Origin: Portulaca oleracea | Taxonomy: Eukaryota > Streptophyta > Magnoliopsida > Caryophyllales > Portulacaceae | Assembly (NCBI GenBank): GCA_029582165.1 | Contig: CM055882.1 | Span: 20,725,867 to 20,789,866 of the forward strand | Direction: 5' to 3' | Length of the DNA stretch: 64,000 nt | In this document: positions 36,347-46,273 of the stretch, piece after piece | Numbering within the stretch: the first letter of the stretch is position 1 | Layout: every line of letters starts with the position of its first letter | Notes under the pieces: generated by a model | Told to the model about the DNA's origin: nothing | Database searches by the model: none | The model's input: the letters and a program-made list of their open reading frames with translations, nothing else | Made by a program: the position numbers and the translations under genes

Positions 36347-36894
36347 TCACTTCAAAAGAGACAGAACAACAACTACCAAGAATGCAACAATCACAACCAA
36401 AGACCCAATCCCCATCCCACACATCACCATAATCCCCATCACTTTGTCCCACAATGCCTTTAGTTCAGCAGCCTTCTCAACTATCACAGACATCTGATCG
36501 ATCAACCCTGACATCTTCACCACCAACTCATCCACTTCCTTCCTCAGTTCACCAACCTCATTCTTGCACACACTAAGCAACACAATAGCTTCACCAACTT
36601 TTTCCTTCAACTGAAGTAAATCAGCAGCAACAGTATCCCTTGGCATGTCTAGCTCAACTCTTGGCCCCCCTGCTTCCCCACGCTGTTTACACTACCTGAA
36701 TCTTCACATTCATCCAACCACCCCAACCATTTTGCACACCTTGGGCACTTTCCATAGACACGATTTGGGTTGTTATTACTCTTTGATGTCTTCAGAACAC
36801 CATCCACCCCACACTTACCAACGAGCACGAACTTGCCATCCACCCAATTAGCCCTTTTGTTGAACCCTTCCATTCTCTTGTTCTCAACGTTCAT
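36347..36894 (-). pseudogene. MULE-2 accessory gene: GRF-like finger, coiled coil, membrane tail (one frameshift)
   Basis: Two adjacent open frames on the - strand together match the plan of the MULE-1 accessory gene. The first (36894-36649, 81 aa) has NNNPNRVYGKC and CAKWLGWLDE, the second half of a GRF-like zinc module. The second (36646-36347, 99 aa) is a heptad-rich helix followed by a C-terminal hydrophobic tail (MGIGSLVVIVAFLVVVVLSL). The frames are offset by one base: a six-G run near 36665-36670 would need seven Gs to join them. The frameshift may be a mutation or an assembly error. The gene is convergent to the transposase, with 641 bp between stop codons, almost the same as in MULE-1. 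The first Cys pair of the GRF motif is incomplete, as in MULE-1. Confidence 0.68.
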
Positions 36895-37429
36895 ATCATC
36901 TACAACAAAAAAAACACATCAATACAAATATAAACCCTAAAATCGACAACAAAACCAGTTGAACAACACCTCATTTTCACACCCAATTGAAGAAACCAAA
37001 ATCGACAACAAAGTCGACAACGAAACCCAAAACCCTAAACCCAATCGATTCATATGAAATCGACAACAATAAAATTGAATCTCAAACCCTGATTCATATG
37101 AATTGCCAGACTAACACACACAAAAGACTTTCAATTGAAGGCTCTCGAATTTAAAAACAATTCAAGGCTGACGATTTTCAAAAATGGACGCCATCTCGAA
37201 TTCGTTTAGGATTTACCTCCCATCCTCCTCGACATTGTGGGAACACAGAGCTCCTTCTCAATCTTCAACTTCCTCTCTCTCAAACTTTCCTCTCTAATGG
37301 CCGATTGAATTTGTAATTGGGAGGGAAGATGAGTTATTTCAGTTTTAAAGCCAAATATTGGAGCCAAACAAGGGGTATTTTTGTCACTCCAGCAAGCTAA
37401 ATCAATTTTGTGTTGACTCCGGCTGCCTT

Positions 37430-37574
37430 CACCGGATTTTCATAACTCTTGGTCGGAAAATACCCAACCAACATATTTTGACAACAATCTGGTCCCCAAC
37501 GAGTAAAAAAATAATAATGTGGTCCCCAAATAGTCACTTTTGGGGAATGTATGGCACCCCTGAGCAATTTTTTG
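37430..37574 (-). repeat. Right TIR of MULE-2
   Basis: This is the inverted partner of 18660-18795. It ends in GAGCAATTTTTTG immediately before the TSD GACAAACAA. Confidence 0.95.
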
Positions 37575-37583
37575 GACAAACAA

Positions 37584-38115
37584 AGGTTATTATTCATTTT
37601 CTTCTTGTTTGGGTTAAAAAAAAACAAGGGGTGAAGGGAGGGGAGCATTTTACTTTCATTCCTCTCCATTTTCTTGTTTCTCAAAATGACGAGATAGAGG
37701 AAGAATGGAAGAAGTTAAATACTTCTCCTTCCTTCTTTTTATAAATATATCCCAACAAGATTAATATTAATCACCTCCCATCCCTTTCCCTCCCTTTCTT
37801 TCCCTTCCCTTTCATTCCCCTCCCATCCCCCTATAAATTGAATCTAAACAGAATGTCAATAATATGATTGTCTTTCCCTTTAAAGTCTATTTGAGAGTGG
37901 AATTATAAACAAAAATGAGAGTTCGTAAGAGTAAAGGAGAGTGAGAGTAAGTGAATATTTATAGGGACGGGTAAACTACCCATACTTGAGAAGTTCGTTT
38001 TAAATTATAAAAGAGTTAATAAGGGTAAATTTCTTATTTACATATTTACCCTTTTGTGTTATATATTTAATATACTCATACATTTACAAACTATCATAAC
38101 TCTTCGCATCCTCCC
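37584..38115. other. Flank of MULE-2 with a possible hAT-like MITE
   Basis: An imperfect inverted pair is visible: TTCTTGTTTGGGTT near 37600, and TTGAATCTAAACAGAAT (inverted) near 37838-37855. GGGAGGGG and CCCCTCCC blocks lie inside. No TSD was established. From 37856 on, the sequence GAGAGTTCGTAAGAGTAAAG belongs to the GA-rich element family. No gene is seen. Confidence 0.35.
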
Positions 38116-38120
38116 TCTAC

Positions 38121-38122
<2 letters not shown>

Positions 38123-38172
<50 letters not shown>
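38123..38172 (+). repeat. (GA)n microsatellite
   Basis: About 24 GA units belong to the GA-rich element, whose right end reads CCTCCCAAGAAAACCC at 39245-39260. Confidence 0.95.
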
Positions 38173-38174
<2 letters not shown>

Positions 38175-38231
38175 CTTATAATATGACATGGAGAAAGGGA
38201 GGTATATATTTTTCAATTTATCTATTATATA

Positions 38232-39053
38232 CAGTGGCGAAGCCAGTAAGGGTCAAGGGGGGTTAGTTGACCCCCTAGCTTTTTTGGCAAAAAAAAATGT
38301 TCATGTGAAGCTTTTCTGATAATTAAAATAAACATATAGTATATTGTTGATAGAGATTCATCAAGTATTAAGATAGTTGGATGGTTTAGGCCTTGACTAT
38401 TTTAACATACGCAACAGTGCTTGAGGTTGTGGGTTTGAGGATGCTTCAAACCAGTCAGCTAATTATTTCCCCCCTACAGGATGTTTTAACGCTTGCTGCT
38501 GTCCCTCCCCCTCTTCTTTTTTTTTTTTGGTTTTCCCTAATTTATCAAATTTTCTTAAATATATATTGAGTAACTAGTAAATTTGCTAATTTTGTGATGA
38601 AATCATACTTTATGAATAAAACTATTAGGGTTCTTGATTTTATTTTGTTCAAATATTCATAATTAAGATTATCTAGATTACTTATTGGATTAATTGGTTA
38701 CAAATTAAAATATTGTTATGAGATGGTGATTGTTTTATTATTAATTGTTGATTTTTTATAAGGAGATTCTACCATAATTGATGACATGTTATCAATTATT
38801 TTAAAGATGGTCTTTTTTTTTAAAGTGACAAATTTAACAGCAAATCATGTTTTACTATCAAAATACGACTACTCGTAAAAGAAAATGTTAGCTGTAAGAT
38901 ATGTAATTTTTATTTTCAAAACTATGTCGTTGACATTGTTGTGTTATTTAAGTATATATATTAAATTTTCAGAACTTGTTCCAATCTCATTTATCGTTTT
39001 TATATAAAATTTTATTTTGACACCCCTAATTTCGAATTCTGGCTTCGCCACTA
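38232..39053. mobile_element. hAT-type non-autonomous element
   Basis: The ends CAGTGGCGAAGCCAG and CTGGCTTCGCCACTA are inverted repeats. They are flanked by a perfect 8-bp TSD, ATTATATA (38224-38231 and 39054-39061), the hAT signature. The 822-bp interior is AT-rich with no transposase. A related empty site is present on the - strand near 16700, where only one ATTATATA is found. Confidence 0.94.
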
Positions 39054-39264
39054 ATTATATATGTTGTAATGTTATTAGTCACTTCCTTATATTGAAAATT
39101 AAAGTGTCAGAAAAATGAAGAAAAGAGAAAGTAGGAAGGGATAAACCTCACCTCACCCCGCCCTACTCCACCTCACTCTCTCCCCAAACAAAGGTAAGGA
39201 GGAGTAAAGCCCTTAGTAACCCTCCCTAACTCCTCCTTACTCCACCTCCCAAGAAAACCCTTAA

Positions 39265-39741
39265 TGTAAAACCCCGAAAAATTCGAATACGTTGACCGTT
39301 ACGTCGTTAGTAATTAAGTTTGACTCCGTTATTTTGGAGTTTTTATCGGCGGTTATTTTGCTAACACTTTTGAGCTTGTATGACCATCAAGTGAATATTA
39401 GGAGTGATATAGTCTTTCTCTACGTTCATGGTTATGCTGGGAAAGAGAATTAACAAGTGAGGATGATCATTAGAGTTTATTGTTTTTTTGAATAAAGAGT
39501 TTAGATGTGTTGATTAGACTTGAAATCTTTCAGTTGTTTCTTTATGTTTGAAACAAGAGTGTTGTTTTAGGTTTTAATTCGAAGTATTAGTTTGTTTAGT
39601 TAATCTATATTCTTGCCTTGTATCTCTTCGGAGGTACGACAATGATGTCCGTCTTCTTATATTTGACTTTTCCGCTGTAAATCGTAGGTCAATGTTAGGT
39701 TTGATCGTTAATTATTAAAATTGAATTTTCAGGGCGTTATA
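39265..39741 (+). repeat. Left LTR of the gag-only element
   Basis: The LTR is 477 bp, starting TGTAAAACCCCGAAAAATTC and ending GGGCGTTATA. The final CA is mutated to TA. It shares its first 20 bases or so with the giant LTR at 26437. Confidence 0.93.
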
Positions 39742-39744
39742 GAA

Positions 39745-39756
39745 TGGTATCAGAGC
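39745..39756 (+). promoter_or_regulatory. Primer-binding site of the gag-only element
   Basis: TGGTATCAGAGC, complementary to a Met tRNA 3' end, lies 3 bases after the LTR. Confidence 0.92.
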
Positions 39757-39908
39757 TCTGGGTTTCAACCTGCTAGCTCCTAAGTGTCGATTATGTTGTA
39801 GTTAGAACTTAGGATGCTACGTTCGGAGTGTGCGTGTAGGATGAGGAATGTAGTATGTTTCCCTTCCCTACTTGTTTATTAGTTTTAAGTGCTTATTTAC
39901 TCTATTTG

Positions 39909-40920
39909 TGAACCGTATCGGGTTCGGTGCCAAGCTTTCATAGCCGAGATTGCGGTTAAGGACAAGGTGGATGAAATCCCGACCCGTCATCACCGGACTA
40001 AAACCGCTCACCCACTCGTTTTCAAGAATCGTTACACCTTCACAAAAGGCGGGGTGGTGAGCATGACACTATCGTGGTCTCGGCGAGCCATCCTTGTTTG
40101 AGTAAGGAGAGGCTCTGGACTTGTCAACGACCTCGGAGGCCTCGGGACCGGGCTGGGTCGTCTTGGGAATGAGGTGTCGAGGCTTGGAAGTACCTCGGTG
40201 CGATAAACTCAAGGCAGGAGCCACGCCAGCAAACAGGCCCCGGTCGCGCCCTAGTCAGAGCTGTCACACCCGTGAGAACGTGTTGGTCTGGGAGTCGCAC
40301 CCGTTACCAACAACGTCACACCCGCTACACTTCGTATTGGACCAGTCAGGGAACGGAGCAGAACAACCTCGCGGCCGCGACAGGAGGTCTCGTGCCCGTG
40401 ACAAAAGCTCGTCTCGCCCACGATCTATTCCGTCGCACCCGCGACCCACCTCGGCCAGCGCCGATTTGTGGCAGACAGTAGCTCGTCGCGCCCACGACCT
40501 TCCGTGTCGCGCCCGCGATCCTCGCCTGCGATGCGCGTGCTGTTTCGTTTATTTTGCTTAGTTTTAACCTAATTTTTCTATTTAGTATAAATACCTTGTT
40601 TTCCCCTTTTCCAAGGTAGCTTATGTTATTGAATGATTTGCTAATGCAATGTTAGGGTTTTCCCCTAGTTTCTCTCACAAAAATCTTGTTCTTACTTTAT
40701 CCATTTGTTAATGGTAGTGTTAGCAAGTCATTTCTTTAGTGATTATTAAGTGGATTACCTATGATAATCATGGTGGGGTGTGAGGCCTAGAGTTGTGGAC
40801 TCTCCTTGCTCAAGGTTATATCCTTTCTTTGGGTATTCAAGCCCTTGTTCGTGTTGATCATCGCTCCCATTCACACACTCAAGCTAATCTTGACCCATCC
40901 ACGCGATCGGTAACACTCCA
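39909..40920 (+). repeat. Left LTR of the gag-protease element
   Basis: The 1,012-bp LTR is GC-rich in its middle (about 40200-40545), where a motif of about 14 bases like TCGCGCCCGCGACC recurs about nine times in diverged form. A TATA-like AGTATAAATACC lies at 40583-40594. Confidence 0.92.
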
Positions 40921-40922
40921 TT

Positions 40923-40934
40923 TGGTATCAGAGC
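40923..40934 (+). promoter_or_regulatory. Primer-binding site of the gag-protease element
   Basis: TGGTATCAGAGC lies 2 bases after the left LTR. Confidence 0.92.
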
Positions 40935-41267
40935 TTTGGTTTTTCATTTAGCTTGAGTTTTTCGTTGTTCTTGCTAGTGTGTTCTCTAGTGTTGGTTTTT
41001 GTGGATTGTATGCAAATATTGGTGATCCCCATTCCTTTTGCTATCCAAGAGTGTTGGAATATATTGTATTATGTTTGTTTTTGTTGGATTTGAAGTCATT
41101 TGGAGCTTTGAGGTGAAGTTGGAAATTAGTGCCCGCAAGGTGTTCGATAAAACGCCCAAGTGAGAAAAATATAAAGAACCCTTAGCCAAACACAAGCCAA
41201 CTAAAAGAAAACCCCAAACTCCGCAAAACATTCCCAAACACATACCGTCCCTCACCTTTCCCTTGTT

Positions 41268-43257
41268 ATGGACGGAGAAGTTAATTCCGAACGAGAGGAA
41301 TCAAGCCATCGGGGTAGCCCTCGAATTTGAGCTCTCGAGGACCGACTTACCACTTTTGACAATCAGTTCTCCACCCTCGAGCGCAACATGAATGCAATTA
41401 TGGTGCGGATGGACAATCTCACTCAAGAGCATCCACGTCCACCACCAGTTGAATGACCGAGGCGTGCAGCGAGCCATATCCGTCCTCCTCCAAACTTTGA
41501 GTCGATTGACGATGCTAGAGGCTCCCCTCGACGTCGATTTCGTCGGGAAGTACACGATGGGCCCCCTCGTGACAATTTCCATGACGTCAAGATCGACATC
41601 CCCGAGTTCAATGGTTTCAATGATCCAGACGAGTACCTCGAATGGGTTCAATTGATGGATATGATCTATGAAACCAAGGAGTACGATGACGAGAAATCTT
41701 TCAAGGTTGCTAGTTTGAAGCTCACCAAAGCCGCTTCACTTTGGTTTGAGAACATGAAGTCACAACAAGCTCGGGAAGGTAAGGCAAGAATTTCTACTTG
41801 GACATGGCTCAAACAAGTGATGAATCGTTGTTTCTTGCCCAACACCTACAAGCAAGATGTCTTGAGGAAGCTCTACAACCTCACTCAAGGCAAAGGGTCC
41901 GTGAGTGAATATATTCAGAAGTTTGAACAACTCCTTATCAAAAGCGATCTCCAAGAGCCGAAAGAGCAAACAATGATGCGATTCTTGAATGGCTTAGACC
42001 CCGTGGTTGCCGAAAGAATTGAGGTCCAACCACACTATTCCATGGATGATTTGTGCAGTTTGTCTCTCTGAGTTGAGCGTCGAAGAAAGGAAAGATCCGA
42101 CACCAAGCCCTTGTCTAGGTCCGCTTACTCACCTATTAGCCGACCCCCTCCGGAATCAAACACTCCAAAGTCCATTGAGACACCAAAGTCTACACCAACG
42201 ACTAGAATTGACAAAGAAAAGGGAATTGCTACGACGTCTCCAACGGAACTTCCTCGACAAATGGAGGGAAGTAAATGTTTCAAATGTCATGGGTACGACC
42301 ATTATCAAGCGGATTGCCCAAACCGTCGTGCTTTGACACTCTAAGAGGTTCATGACATCGATAACAAACTTCAAATGGTTAAGCCGAATCCGAAGTGGTG
42401 GTTGAAGATGCGGTTACTAGTGAGGAGCATAATGTCGCCCCCGTACCCCCGGTACGTGGAGGCGCACTTGTTTGAGGAGAGCTTTGCATACCCATAAGAC
42501 TCCTCTTGACAAGGCCCAAAGGGAAATGTTATTCCAAACATGGTGCTTCGTGGGTGGAAAAGTTTGTACTCTTGTCATTTATGGAGAAAGTTGCACGAAC
42601 GTCGCGTCTACTACTATAGTCTAGAAGCTTGGCTTGCCTCTACTACCGCACCCTCGGCCCTATTCACTCCATTGGCTCAACGATCACAACTGCGTCAAGG
42701 TAACTAAGCAAGTCTTAGTGAATTTTTCTTTTGGATCTAACTACGATGATTCCCTTGTTCGTTATGTTGTTCCAATGAACGCTTGTCACATTTTATTGGG
42801 TCGTCCATGGCAATACGACAAGCAAACGGTGCACAATGGGTTGGAAAACACTTATACCTTCACCCATAAAGGCAAGAAGATCAAGCTACTTCCCATTTCT
42901 CCCCGAGAACCCAAAGTTTCGAAATCCGGGTTGGGTAGTGAGTTGAGGAACCTTCTCATGTTGAGCGAAACACGGGATGAGTGTGCTCTTGGTGAGGACG
43001 AGCTACCTTTGGCTTTGTCACCACCTTGTAGCAAACCAAGTGAGATTGAGAGTTGCCAAGCACCACAAAAATTTCCTATTCCGTCCTTTAGCCCTTCACC
43101 TCCACAAAACAAGCCTCCAACCACTTTCTTTCATTTGGATGATGGGTACATAGTGGGGTTTGATGCTTGTTTGATGGCTAACGTGAATGTTCGTAGCGTT
43201 CGGAGCTTCGTGGATCCAATTGATGAAGAGTGCTTCGGTTTAACTCCTAAGAGTTGA
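41268..43257 (+). pseudogene. Gag-protease polyprotein of the nested element (broken)
   Basis: The Met at 41268 (MDGEVNSEREESSHR) starts a gag with an early TGA. The gag core follows: DIPEFNGFNDPDEYLEWVQ, then KAASLWFENM and YIQKFEQLL (about 41590-42050). A CCHC zinc knuckle (CFKCHGYDHYQADC) lies at about 42275-42316. The retropepsin region (about 42540-42880) has ACHILLGRPWQYDK, but the active-site segment reads VIYGESCTNVAS where IDGGS is usual, so the catalytic Asp appears replaced by Tyr (codon at 42580). Several stops and frameshifts are present. The frame closes at 43257, 28 bases before the right LTR, so no RT or integrase was ever between these LTRs in this copy. Confidence 0.85.
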
Positions 43258-43285
43258 GGGCAACTCTTTTTCAAGTGGGGCAGTA

Positions 43286-44257
43286 TGAACCGTATCGGGT
43301 TCGGTGCCAAGATTTCATAGCCAGGATTGCGGTTAAAGACAAGGTGGATGAAATCCCGACCCGTCATCACCGGACTAAAACCGCTCACCCACTCGTTTTC
43401 AAGAATCGTTACACCTTCACAAAAGGCAGGGTGGTGAGCATCACACTATCGTGGCCTCGGCGAGCCATCTTTGTTGGAGTAAGGAGAGGCTCTAGACTTG
43501 TCAACGACCTCGGAGGCCTCGAGACCGGGCTGGGTCATCCCGGGAATGAGGAGTGTTGAGGCTTGCAAGTACCCCGATGCGATAAACTCAAGGCAGGGGC
43601 CACGTCAGCAAACATGCCTCGGTCGCGCCCGAGTCGGAGCTGTCACACCCGCGAGAACGTGTTGGTCTGGGCGTCGCGCCCGCTATCGGCAACGTCGCGC
43701 CCGCTATCGGCAACGTCGCAGGAGGTGTCACGCCCGTGACAGAAGCTCATCGCGCTCCCGACCCATTCCGTCACACCCGCGACCCACCTCGGCCAGCGAC
43801 GGTTTGTGGCAGACAGTAGCTCATCGCGCCCGCGACCTTCCGTGTTGCCGCCGCCACCCTCGCCTGCGACGCGCGTGTTGTTTCATTTATTTTGATTAGT
43901 TTTAACCTAATTTTTCTGTTTAGTATAAATACCTTGTTTTCCCCTTTTCCAAGGTAGATTATGTTATTGAATGATTTGCTAATGTAATGTTAGGGCTTTC
44001 CCCTAGTTTCTCTCTTAAAAATCTTGTTTTTACTTTATCTATTTGTTAATGGTGGTGTTAGCAAGTCATTCCTTTAGTGATTATTAAGTGGATTACCTAT
44101 GATAATCATGGTGGGGTGTGAGGCCTAGAGTTGTGGACTCTCTTGCTCAAGGTCATATCCTTCCTTTGGGTATTCAAGCCCTTGTTCGTGTTGATCATCG
44201 CTCCCATTCACACACTCAAGCTAATCTTCACCCATCCATGCGATCGGTAACGCTCCA
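43286..44257 (+). repeat. Right LTR of the gag-protease element
   Basis: The 972-bp LTR is collinear with 39909-40920 apart from small indels in the GC-rich middle (about 43620-43870). The difference in length comes from that repeat zone. Confidence 0.92.
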
Positions 44258-44359
44258 GTTTGTTATCAAGTGGTCATATGAACGTTTTGCTATGCTCGAA
44301 CTATTAGGATAGAAACTCGTTAGTAAGAGGTGAATAAGGTGGATTCTTCTGACTCCAGG

Positions 44360-44990
44360 ATGACACAAGACGACAGGACCCGAGCTAATGAGCCTCACGG
44401 TAGGCCTTTCCTAACTGGCGATGAGTTGAGACAACAGTTTGCAGAACTCCAAGAGTCACTAGCTGCAGGGGCAGCACAGGCTGCATGCTTCGCCACGAAT
44501 GGAGGGGATACCCCACCAGTAATCCTCGATCTGGCACAACTTATGATGATGGAGATGATGGCTCCTAAGTGTCTATTAAGTTTTAGCTAGAACTTAGGAT
44601 GCTACGTTTGGAGTGTGACTGTGTGAGTGTAGGATGGGGATAGAAATATATTTTTCTTCCCTACTTGTTTATGAGTTTAAAGTTCTTATTTGTTCTGTTT
44701 ATTATCAAGTAGTCCCGTGAACATTTTGTTATGCTTGAACTATTAGGATAAAAACTCGTTAGTAAGGGGTGAATAAGGTGATTTCTTATTACTCCAGGAT
44801 GACTCGAGAGGACAGGACGAAATCTAATGAGCTTCAAGGTAGGCCTCTCCCAACTAGCAATGAGTTGAGACAACGATTTGCAGACTCCAAGAGTCAGTAG
44901 CTGCATGGGCAACACGCTCCACCATGAATGGAGGGGATACACCACCAGCAATCCCCAAATTTGACACAACTAATGATGCTGGAGATGATG
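44360..44990 (+). repeat. Tandem duplication in the leader and gag start of the outer element
   Basis: The leader and first gag codons occur twice. Copy A runs from 39776 across the nested element to about 44560. Copy B runs from 44561 (GCTCCTAAGTGTCTATTAAG) to about 44990. Each has its own start-like ATG (44360 and 44799) followed by an acidic DDRT/EDRT-type N-terminus. Confidence 0.85.
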
Positions 44991-46130
44991 GCTCGACGGA
45001 CCGAACACTTCCAGCGAATGTCGTAGCAAAGAGTTGAACCGAGGAAGGACAACGATGCCTCACTGTTCCATGAGTTCAACAATCTCAACCTTCCCACCTA
45101 AATCGGGGTAGCTGACCCTAAGGTGTTTGAAGAATGGGTGTGTAACATGGAGAAGATCTTCGATGCCTTTCCTTGCCCCAAGGAACGAAAAGTCAGGCTT
45201 GCTAGCTACCACCTGAAAGGAGATGTTGATTTATGGTGGATGAGTGTGAAAGAACGACAACATGAACCATGGTTCAACTGGAACAGGTTCAAGGAGATGT
45301 TGAAGAACCACTTCTACCCCATGTCGCTCTAGAAAACTAAGGAGAAGGAATTTCTGCGGTTGGAGCAAGGAAATGACACTGTGGTGCAATACGCTGCAAA
45401 ATATGCAAAGTTATTTCGTTTCGCGCCGACATTTGTGGCCGACGAAGTCCTGAAGATGAATCGCTTTGAGAGTGGCTTTAGCTTCGATATCCAGGACCGT
45501 ATGTCTGCACGGTCTTTCTCATCATATGAGGAGATGCTAGATGTGGCCCTCAACATTGAGAGAGTAGCTATAGCGCAGGAGGCACATCTGAACAAGCAAG
45601 GTAACAAGAGGAAGGAACCTTCCCGCTTTGACCCTACCCTAATATACCCCGACAAGAGAAGTCACCACAACAACTGGTGGAGTAACAAATGGCGAGCACC
45701 ACCGTCTGGCTTGTTTTGTAGAGCTTGTGGCAGGTCTGGCGATACTGCAAGGGAGTGTAGGAGTCACCTGCAGGAAAACTGCTACCGGTGTGGCAGCCCG
45801 TACCATTTGGAGATAAACTGCCCTTTTTCGGCACCAGAAGAACCCAACCATAGGGGAACCAACGATCAAGGAGCCCCACCCTCCACAAATCCGGACCGAG
45901 GAGGCTACAACAGGAACCCAAGGCAACAACACCATAATCGGGGTGGCTCCAATGGCAACAAGGCCAATCGGGGCAGGCCACCCAATCAACACCCACCTCC
46001 TCAGCAATATCAGGCCCCGCGCAACCAGGGAGGACGAGTATACCTAATGCGGGGCAGTAAAGCAGATAATTTGGACGACGTTGTGACTGGCACACATCTC
46101 TCTTTCCCTCGTATGTTACAGTATGATTAA
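44799..46130 (+). pseudogene. Gag of the outer gag-only element (few breaks)
   Basis: The Met at 44799 (MTREDRTKSNELQGRP) starts a frame broken within about 100 bases. The gag core can be read from 45123: FEEWVCNMEKIFDAFPCP, YHLKGDVDLWWMSVKER, then a TAG at 45330. A 256-residue open stretch (45360-46130) continues with the C-terminal part of the gag core and two CCHC knuckles (CRACGRSGDTAREC and CYRCGSPYHLEINC, about 45718-45825). A basic Asn/Gly/Pro-rich tail follows. The protein would be a nucleocapsid-type coat binding RNA in virus-like particles. The frame ends 144 bases before the right LTR, so pol is entirely absent. Confidence 0.88.
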
Positions 46131-46173
46131 ATCTTGGTTCCTATGCTTGTGGCATGTTGAGTTTCAAGGACGA

Positions 46174-46273
46174 AACTCTTTTGAAGAGGGTAATGATGTA
46201 AAACCCTGAGTTTTTGATAGAGCTATCGTTAGTTTCGTCTGAAAAACCGTTAGGTATTTTAAGGGGGTAATGA
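46174..46273 (+). repeat. Reiterated polypurine/LTR-junction unit before the right LTR
   Basis: The sequence GAAGAGGGTAATGATG followed by TAAAACCCTGAG (46180-46210) recurs 80 bases later as AAGGGGGTAATGATG followed by TAAAACCCC, where the true LTR starts. The copy at 26331-26448 has the same GAGTTTTTG and CGTTAGTT(C/T)CGTCTG phrases between two TGTAAAACCC sites. Confidence 0.75.

Larger units (their letters stand above)
18660..37574 (+). mobile_element. MULE-2: Mutator-like element with nested retrotransposons
   Basis: The left end CAAAAAATTGCTCAGGGGTG and the right end, the complement CACCCCTGAGCAATTTTTTG, form TIRs of about 135-145 bp. A perfect 9-bp TSD, GACAAACAA, lies at 18651-18659 and 37575-37583; 9-bp TSDs are the Mutator signature. 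The 18.9-kb span is inflated by a copia element (21874-34762), itself hit by a gypsy element. Without these the MULE would be about 6 kb. It has a broken transposase and a convergent accessory gene, the same plan as MULE-1. Confidence 0.95.
39909..44257 (+). mobile_element. Nested LTR element with gag and protease only
   Basis: The left LTR is 39909-40920 and the right LTR 43286-44257. Both begin TGAACCGTATCGGGTTCGGT and end TAAC(A/G)CTCCA. The PBS TGGTATCAGAGC starts at 40923. A purine tract, AAGTGGGGCAGTA, ends at 43285. The flanking 5-mers are ATTTG and GTTTG (one mismatch). The 2.4-kb interior codes for gag and a retropepsin domain and stops there: no reverse transcriptase or integrase is found. 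The element interrupts the leader of the gag-only element. Confidence 0.92.

Noticed and set aside
40121..43899. Arg-rich frames in the GC-rich middle of the gag-protease element's LTRs
   Set aside because: The frames differ between the two LTRs and reflect a repeated TCGCGCCCGCGACC-like motif.
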